DNA from: CBDCFV01 sp963664625
GTDB taxonomy: Bacteria > Chloroflexota > Dehalococcoidia > Lucifugimonadales > UBA3495
Reading direction: 5' to 3'
Length of the DNA stretch: 64,000 nucleotides
Assembly (NCBI GenBank): GCA_963664625.1
Contig: OY761541.1
Coordinates: 2,294,001-2,358,000, forward strand
Position numbers and translations under genes: made by a program. Below are positions 58,808-64,000 of the stretch, piece by piece (within the stretch, counting starts at the first letter, position 1; the number at the start of each line of letters is the position of its first letter). Below the pieces are notes generated by a model. It saw only the letters and a list, made by a program, of their open reading frames with translations. It was not told the origin of the DNA and searched no databases.

Positions 58808-59376
58808 GCAAGCGCGGCTGGATTCTGCTGGCGTCGGCCGTCCCGCTGCTGGCCCTGTTTGGCCTGCTTGGATGGGCGTCCGCCCGGAGCGGCGGGAGCG
58901 CAGGAAGTTTCGGCGTCAATACGGAGTTCGGGCAGGTGAAGGTTGCGCCCGAGGCCGCGCCGGAGTTTTCGTTGGAGTTGCATGACGACGGCGCGATAAC
59001 CTTGTCGGAACTCCGCGGCAAGGTGGTGATGGTGGACTTCTGGTCGTCGTGGTGCCCGCCCTGCCGCCGCGAGGCGCCGGTATTGGCCGACGTGTACCGT
59101 GAGTACCATGACCGTCCGGTCGAGTTTGTCGGGGTAGCCATCTGGGACCTGCCCCTGGGTGTGCAGGAGCACTTGGAACGTTACGAAGTCCCCTACCCCA
59201 ACGGCATCGACGAGGAAGGAGAGATTGCTATCGAGTACGGGGTAAAGGGTCTGCCGGAAAAGTTCTTCATCGACCAGCAAGGCTTCATCGCCAAGAAATT
59301 CGTCGGACCGATGAGCGCGTCGGACCTGCGCGAAGCGTTGGACGAGCTATTGAAGGCGGACCCTCCTGCCAAATAG
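58804..59376 (+). CDS. TlpA/ResA-type membrane thioredoxin (CcmG role)
   Basis: 190 residues. An N-terminal anchor (LLASAVPLLALFGLLGW) precedes a thioredoxin domain with WCPPC in MVDFWSSWCPPCRREAPVLA, and KGLPEKFFIDQQGFI carrying the cis-proline. Supplies electrons to keep apocytochrome c or CcmH reduced. TTG start overlaps the previous stop (TTGA), so it is the last gene of a coupled series. Confidence 0.85.
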   Translation: MSKRGWILLASAVPLLALFGLLGWASARSGGSAGSFGVNTEFGQVKVAPEAAPEFSLELHDDGAITLSELRGKVVMVDFWSSWCPPCRREAPVLADVYREYHDRPVEFVGVAIWDLPLGVQEHLERYEVPYPNGIDEEGEIAIEYGVKGLPEKFFIDQQGFIAKKFVGPMSASDLREALDELLKADPPAK

Positions 59377-59490
59377 GGAATTGCTTCAAGAACCCTTGGG
59401 AATATGCCCTCTCACCCTGAGCGGATATAGCACCCGGCGCGTTGCGTATGCTCATTACTAGCCCCTACAATATGAGGTAGGAGCATACCC

Positions 59491-60073
59491 ATGACGGCCA
59501 TCAACAGCCAGGAAGATTTCCTGAGAGCGCTTGCCGACAACCCGTGCCGACCGGGAACAGTTCAACGTCAACCAGCACGAACTTGATGCAAAGACTGATG
59601 AGGTATTCATCAGCATCTACCGCCACTTGGACACGATGATTAACGACTCGGACCTGATCAAAAGATGGAATGCCCGCGCAATAGCCGTTGAATATGCCGC
59701 GGTCATCGCCTTGGATATGGGGTTTGAATACGTCCGGACCTTGCCCCGCTTGGAACTGGCATTGATGGCGCAAAGGGCAAGAGGCGGCGATATTCCTGCC
59801 AACGAACTGGAGAGCTTCCGCAACGCTGACCTCGTTATCGAGGCAAGAAACGGAGTTGAAACCAATTACATCACCGTGGAAGCATCTTTCACTGCGGACT
59901 ATCGCGACACTACCCGGGCTCAACGAAATGCAAGGTTCCTGACAAGACTTATCGGACGCCCGGCCCACGCCGGCATCGCCAGCGTCAGGAACGACCACGC
60001 TACGGATGCCCAAATTGCTTCCGGTGTCATACACTGGCACCGTATCGCACAGCGGGACCTTGATCCGGAGTAA
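59491..60073 (+). pseudogene. Broken paralogue 3 of the coiled-coil/PD-(D/E)XK-like family
   Basis: Opens with MTAINSQEDFLRALADNP, the family signature, behind TAGGAGC. After NP the frame is lost and stops (59588 region); the +1 frame continues ADREQFNVNQHELDAKTDEV to the end and keeps the nuclease-like strand FRNADLVIEARNGVETNYIT then VEASFTADY. The coiled-coil middle of the paralogues at 16006 and 41734 is mostly gone. One frameshift and an internal deletion. Confidence 0.7.
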
Positions 60074-60080
60074 CGGGAAT

Positions 60081-61088
60081 ATGACTCAGGCTCCACAAAT
60101 GGTTGTAGCCATGGACTGGGGTGGGACGTGGACTCGCGTTGCTGTGGTGGACCGGCAAGGGGACATCCTCTGGCAGTCCCGGGTGCGCAACGCCGTCAGC
60201 CGGGACAAGGATGAGCTGCTGGGGACGGCCGAGGGATTGTTGAGGGAAGCTATCGAGTGGTGTAAGCCGAATCTCCCTCTGGGAGTGGGCTTGGCCATAG
60301 CCGGTCCCGTGGATGGAGAGACCGGGACGCTGTACCAGCCCCCCAATCTGCCGATGCTGGACGGCGTCTCGTTGAAGGCCTTGTGGGAAGCCAATCTGGG
60401 CTATCCCGTGTGGGTAGGCAACGATGCCGACCTTGCGGCGTTGGGCCACTTCGATTACGGGGTAGGGCGGGACGCCAGAGAGGCGGGGGAACCACCCCGT
60501 ACACTGGTCTACGTCACCGTCAGCACCGGCATCGGTGGCGGAGTTATAGACCGGGGGCGGGTGTTCCTTGGCCGAAACGGGCTTGCCGCCGAAGTCGGTC
60601 ACATGAGAATCGACATAGGGGACAATTCCCCAAGGTGCGAGTGCGGCAACCGGGGCTGCCTTGAAGCCTTGGCGTCCGGCACGGCGGTGGCCCGCATTGC
60701 GCGGGAAAGGGTTGCCCAGGACGACGAGCAGTCTTCCACGTTGTCGCAGATCGCTCCCGAGTCCATCACCTCGGAGCTCGTGTTCCAGGCTGCGGGCAAT
60801 GGCGACGCTCTGGCCTTGGGCATAGTAGACCGGGTCGTCTACGCTCTGGGGGTGGGCCTCACCAACGTTCTGCACCTTTACAACCCGGACCTGGTGGTGC
60901 TGGGCGGGGGTGTGACGGTCGGCCTGAACGACCTGGGCTTGATTCCGGTCATCAAGGACCAGATGCTGGACGGGGCCATGAGCGGGCTGCACAAGGAGTT
61001 CAGCCTGGTCACCAGCCGCTTGGAAGACAACGCAGGCATGTTGGGCGCCGCCGGTCTTGCCTGGAGCGCGTTGGACGCGGCGGCGTAG
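60081..61088 (+). CDS. ROK-family sugar kinase (glucokinase-like)
   Basis: 335 residues. ATP-binding VVAMDWGGTWTRVAVVDRQG, catalytic NDADLAALGHFDYG, VSTGIGGGVIDRGRVFLGRN and the zinc-binding CECGNRGCLEALASG of ROK proteins; LGGGVTVGLNDL near the end. Phosphorylates a hexose such as glucose or N-acetylglucosamine-type sugars. ATG 60081; the open frame upstream overlaps the pseudogene. Confidence 0.88.
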   Translation: MTQAPQMVVAMDWGGTWTRVAVVDRQGDILWQSRVRNAVSRDKDELLGTAEGLLREAIEWCKPNLPLGVGLAIAGPVDGETGTLYQPPNLPMLDGVSLKALWEANLGYPVWVGNDADLAALGHFDYGVGRDAREAGEPPRTLVYVTVSTGIGGGVIDRGRVFLGRNGLAAEVGHMRIDIGDNSPRCECGNRGCLEALASGTAVARIARERVAQDDEQSSTLSQIAPESITSELVFQAAGNGDALALGIVDRVVYALGVGLTNVLHLYNPDLVVLGGGVTVGLNDLGLIPVIKDQMLDGAMSGLHKEFSLVTSRLEDNAGMLGAAGLAWSALDAAA

Positions 61089-61104
61089 GGTCACCTTCGC
61101 GGCT

Positions 61105-61872
61105 TCAGACTATGTATCGCCCGCCCACCACGTTCAGCCGGTCGCCCGTGATGTAGGCCGACTCGTCCGACGCGAAGAACAGGCAGGCGTTGGCGATGTC
61201 TTCCACTGTCGCCTGACGGTGCATCGGAATTTCCTGCAGGTGGCCGTCGGAGCCGCGGTCGCGCCCTTGAAATTCCGGGTACCATTCCGGCGACCGCCGT
61301 TCCGTGTCCGTCGAACCCGGGTTCACCATGTTGGCGCGGACGTTGTAGGGGGCGACTTCTGCGGCGATGGCGCGAATCAGTCCCAACAGCCCGGTCTTGG
61401 CGGTAGTGACGAGCGCCGTGCCCGGCCGGCCAGTGATGGCGGACTGGCCGCCAAGGGCGATGATGCTCCCGGAGCGGCGTTCAATCATGCCGGGCAACAC
61501 CGCCCGGCACAGGTAGAAGGCGGAGTGCAGGTTGACTCCCAGTACTTGGTGCCACTCGTCGTCGGTGATTTCGAGGATGGGCCGGTGGGGCCGGACCGCT
61601 ACGTTGTTCACCAGCACGTCGATCTTGCCCAGTTCCCGGATTCCTTCCTCGACCATTTCCGACACCCGGCTTGAGTCGGACACGTCGCCCATGACAATGT
61701 GAGTCCGGGCGCCCAACTCACGGCATTGTGCCGCCACTTCCTCCAGTTCCTGTTTGCTGGACTTGGTGTTCAGCAGCAGGTCGGCCCCCTCCCTAGCGAA
61801 GGTCAACGCTACTTCACGTCCGATATTGCGGCTGGCGCCGGTTATAAACGCGGTCTTGTTCTCCAGTCTCAA
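61105..61872 (-). CDS. Short-chain dehydrogenase/reductase lacking the catalytic tyrosine
   Basis: 255 residues, FabG-like. The cofactor loop TGASRNIGREVALTFA and NNVA are normal. In the active-site helix the sequence is ALVTTAKTGLL: the lysine is present, but at the position four before it, usually tyrosine (YxxxK), there is valine. So redox activity is doubtful, or chemistry is altered. Convergent with the ROK gene. Confidence 0.8.
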   Translation of the reverse strand: MRLENKTAFITGASRNIGREVALTFAREGADLLLNTKSSKQELEEVAAQCRELGARTHIVMGDVSDSSRVSEMVEEGIRELGKIDVLVNNVAVRPHRPILEITDDEWHQVLGVNLHSAFYLCRAVLPGMIERRSGSIIALGGQSAITGRPGTALVTTAKTGLLGLIRAIAAEVAPYNVRANMVNPGSTDTERRSPEWYPEFQGRDRGSDGHLQEIPMHRQATVEDIANACLFFASDESAYITGDRLNVVGGRYIV

Positions 61873-62044
61873 AGGTCTCCCCCTTGCTCGTTGTAGCCTT
61901 GGCGATTGAGCCTAGCATACAGGGGCTAGTGGGGCAATGAGGAGAGATGGGTGCGCGAGTGACGGAGCGGCTTGACCACCGGTTTTCATGGTGTGAGAAT
62001 TGGCCTTGAGCCTGTCCCAAAATCAGCTTCAGGGAGCATCAGCC

Positions 62045-62827
62045 ATGAAATGGTGCAGATTCCGGTCGGGTAACGACGTGGTCTACGGCATAATCGAAGG
62101 GGAGAACGTGATAGAGGTCGAGGGCAGCCCCTTCGACTCTTACACCAGGACGTCCAATACCCACTCCTTGGCGTCGGTGCAGTTGGAAGTCCCGGTGATA
62201 CCGCCCACATTCTACGCTGCGGGGATCAATTACCCGGAACACGTAACTTGGGCCGCCAGGATGCGCGGGGAGGAGCCCAACCTTCCAGAGAAGGCCGACG
62301 TGGGCTACCGCGCCAACAACGCTTTGGTCCCCCACGAGCATCCCATCGTAGTACCCAAGGATGCAACGGAGCTGTTGCAGTACGAGGGAGAACTGGTGGT
62401 GGTGATCGGCAAGAAGTGCAAGAACGTCACCCAGGAAGAAGCCCTGGACTACGTCTTCGGCTACACCATTGGCAACGACGTAAGCGAGCGGACCTGGCAG
62501 CGGGGAGACCGCACCATGTGGAGGGCCAAGAACACCGATACCTTCAAGCCCATGGGGCCGTGGATCGTCACTGATTTGAATCCCGACGACCTGCACGTGA
62601 AGATAACGGTCAGCGGCCGCGTGGTGGGTGAGTATGACGTCAAGACCGCTATCTTCGGCGTGCGGGAATACATCAGCGAGATGAGCCGCTATCTCACCCT
62701 GGTGCCCGGGGACGTGTTGTGGATGGGCACCGACGGCGCCACCGAAAACATGGTGGACGGCGACGTTTGCGAGATAGAGATCAACGACATCGGGGTGCTG
62801 CGAAACAAGGTCCAGTGGGAGAAGTAG
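62045..62827 (+). CDS. Fumarylacetoacetate hydrolase family protein
   Basis: 260 residues with the FAH metal motif ELLQYEGELVVVIGKKCKNV (E-x-E) and later GNDVSERTWQRGD...W; KNTDTFKPMGPWI is typical of the 2-hydroxyhepta-2,4-diene-1,7-dioate isomerase/acylpyruvase group. Cleaves or isomerises a beta-diketo acid with Mg2+. Start ATG 62045 behind AGGGAGC. With the CMD-family protein next door it suggests aromatic or ring-fission product breakdown. Confidence 0.85.
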   Translation: MKWCRFRSGNDVVYGIIEGENVIEVEGSPFDSYTRTSNTHSLASVQLEVPVIPPTFYAAGINYPEHVTWAARMRGEEPNLPEKADVGYRANNALVPHEHPIVVPKDATELLQYEGELVVVIGKKCKNVTQEEALDYVFGYTIGNDVSERTWQRGDRTMWRAKNTDTFKPMGPWIVTDLNPDDLHVKITVSGRVVGEYDVKTAIFGVREYISEMSRYLTLVPGDVLWMGTDGATENMVDGDVCEIEINDIGVLRNKVQWEK

Positions 62828-62895
62828 CCAGCGGTCAGCGGTTAGTTGTCAGTGGCCAGCATTCACTGACAACTGGTCGCCGGGCACTGTCTGGG

Positions 62896-63279
62896 TTATC
62901 CCTCTTCAGGAACGCTGTGCCCGGTTTCCGCCGCCCAGGCTTGCAGCCCGCGGCGGAAGGCAAGGGCGCCCATGGGCATTATGACGGCCTGCATGGCCTC
63001 CAGGATTTCCCGGGGGCTTGCGCCTTCCTGCAACGCCACCCGCACATGGGCCTGAATCTGCTCAACGTCGGCCCGCAGGGCGGCTTCGACGACTATCTGC
63101 AGCAGTTCCTTGGTCTTGCGGTCCAGAAGGCGTTCGCCAGTGTAGGTGGCTTGGATGAATTCGTTGTATTTCTTGGCCCACTCCAAGTCGGCTTCCGCCA
63201 TGATGCGGTGCATTTCCAAGGTGTAACCCCTGCTTTGCTGACCGGATTCCAGGAAGGACTGGGCTTCTTCCGTCGACAT
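62896..63279 (-). CDS. Carboxymuconolactone decarboxylase (AhpD-like) family protein
   Basis: 127 residues, all-helical: EADLEWAKKYNEFIQATYTG, LDRKTKELLQIVVEAALRAD and HVRVALQEGASPREILEAMQ. The CxxC of AhpD-type peroxidases is absent (RADVEQIQAHV), as in the decarboxylase branch. Unknown substrate. Confidence 0.8.
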   Translation of the reverse strand: MSTEEAQSFLESGQQSRGYTLEMHRIMAEADLEWAKKYNEFIQATYTGERLLDRKTKELLQIVVEAALRADVEQIQAHVRVALQEGASPREILEAMQAVIMPMGALAFRRGLQAWAAETGHSVPEEG

Positions 63280-63303
63280 GTGTGCTTCTCCTTGTGTGAT
63301 TAG

Positions 63304-63346
63304 TCGTCATTCCCGCCTTACCGTCATTCCCGTCTGCACGGGAACC
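63304..63346. repeat. Palindromic repeat pair
   Basis: TCATTCCCGCCTTACCGTCA then TTCCCGTCTGCACGGGAA, between the SIS and CMD genes. Confidence 0.8.
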
Positions 63347-63351
63347 CAAGA

Positions 63352-64000
63352 TTAGAGATCGTAGTGCCGTCGCGCGGCGGCCTGCTTGGGGTTGTCTTGT
63401 TGGAACAGGTCCGGGTGGGTGTTTCGGGCCAAGGCAAGGTAGTAGGTAAAAAGTTGTAAGGGCACAACGTACACCAATGGACTCCAGAACTCGCTCACCA
63501 CCGGCATGGTGAAGGTCTCGGCGGCCAACTCCGACAACTGGGTGTCTTCCTGCTGCACCAAGGCCCACACCGGCGCTCCCACCTCGTTGGAAGCGCGGGC
63601 GACGTTCAACGCCCGCTCGTAGCCGGGCCCCGGCGGCGCGACCAACGTGACCAAGCAGGAATCGTCAACGGAGCAGAAGGGGCCGTGGAGCAATTGCTCT
63701 ATTTGCAGGCCCTCGCTGTCGACAGCGCTGGTCTCCTTCATTTTCAGCGCCACCTCGTAAGTGTTGGCCGTGTTCGGCCCCCAACCGGCGCATATAAAGC
63801 GCTGCTGGCCCTGAAACTTCTCCGCTGCTTGCTGGATAGCATCGGTCCGGGACAATACCTGTTCTATTTTTGCGGGCACCGAGTCCAGGTCAACTCGCAG
63901 TGCCGGTAAGTCGTCGTCACTGCCCGTAGCCGCGCCAACGGCGGTCGCCATGCGGGCCAGCACGGTCAAGGCTGTCGTATAGCTGATGGTGAATGCCGCC
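63352..64000 (-). CDS. SIS-domain protein, GlmS/AgaS isomerase-like (N-terminus beyond window)
   Basis: The visible 215 residues cover the second SIS sugar-isomerase domain. FICAGWGPNTANTYEVALKM, VDSEGLQIEQLLHGPFCSVD and the closing TFYYLALARNTHPDLFQQDN-type segment match the isomerase part of GlmS or AgaS-like aldose-ketose aminosugar enzymes. The frame is open to the last base, so the gene continues past the right edge. Possible link to the ROK kinase in amino-sugar use. Confidence 0.8.
   Translation of the reverse strand, partial: AAFTISYTTALTVLARMATAVGAATGSDDDLPALRVDLDSVPAKIEQVLSRTDAIQQAAEKFQGQQRFICAGWGPNTANTYEVALKMKETSAVDSEGLQIEQLLHGPFCSVDDSCLVTLVAPPGPGYERALNVARASNEVGAPVWALVQQEDTQLSELAAETFTMPVVSEFWSPLVYVVPLQLFTYYLALARNTHPDLFQQDNPKQAAARRHYDL

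Overview
The window looks like a chromosomal segment of an uncultured, high-GC, free-living bacterium, most plausibly a Chloroflexota of the SAR202/Dehalococcoidia type. This is inferred from the alternative complex III cluster linked to System I cytochrome c maturation genes, the many degradative oxidoreductases, crotonases and hydrolases, frequent GTG/TTG starts, and heavy loading with a short palindromic repeat. No rRNA or other taxonomic marker is present, so the placement is only an inference.

Layout. 1-10.4 kb is housekeeping metabolism: a pentapeptide protein (cut by the window edge), an FlK-like thioesterase, argF, der-plsY-gpsA, a flippase-like membrane protein, ispH, threonine synthase and a retropepsin-like protein. 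10.5-13.5 kb is mobile or rearranged: an IS110-type element and a tandemly duplicated cassette (small coiled-coil protein + fibronectin III protein + stub of an integrase N-terminus). 13.5-21.2 kb is metabolic again, with an MFS transporter, a luciferase-family oxidoreductase, a sir-hemD sulfite/nitrite reductase operon and a 6-oxocamphor-hydrolase-like crotonase. The sir operon has what looks like a complete transcription attenuator: promoter, leaderless cysteine-rich leader peptide, competing hairpins and an intrinsic terminator.

21.2-33.6 kb is an accessory, defence-type island around a tRNA-Ser(GCU) gene. It holds MITE-like repeats, a broken and an intact BrnT-like toxin, an orphan antitoxin, an antitoxin N-terminus fused in frame to a TIR-like domain followed by an Nmad2-like protein, an HsdS relic, a type IIG restriction-methylation enzyme, a frameshifted Clp-fold SDH protease, a DUF433/DUF5615 toxin-antitoxin pair whose antitoxin carries six 17-residue repeats, and a TIGR04255 operon.

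33.6-46.1 kb returns to core functions: a HEAT-repeat protein, NAD(P)HX repair, acpS, metF behind a structured leader, a crotonase, an ACT protein, a histidine decarboxylase, a phosphatase, a JAMM protease, a cation exchanger and leuB. 46.2-59.4 kb is a plus-strand respiratory block with its own consensus-like promoter: alternative complex III (multiheme cytochrome, molybdopterin-type subunit and ferredoxin subunit as separate genes, two NrfD-like subunits, ActD, ActE) followed by ccmH, ccmF, a CcmI-like protein, a surface protein and a thioredoxin. 59.4-64 kb holds a broken paralogue of the coiled-coil/nuclease-like family, a ROK kinase, an SDR, an FAH-family hydrolase, a CMD-family protein and a SIS-domain protein cut by the window end.

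A palindromic repeat (core TTCCCGC..N..GCGGGAA) occurs about 20 times. It lies between genes, immediately before start codons, and in frame inside der, sir and the NAD(P)HX repair gene, in the manner of Rickettsia palindromic elements.
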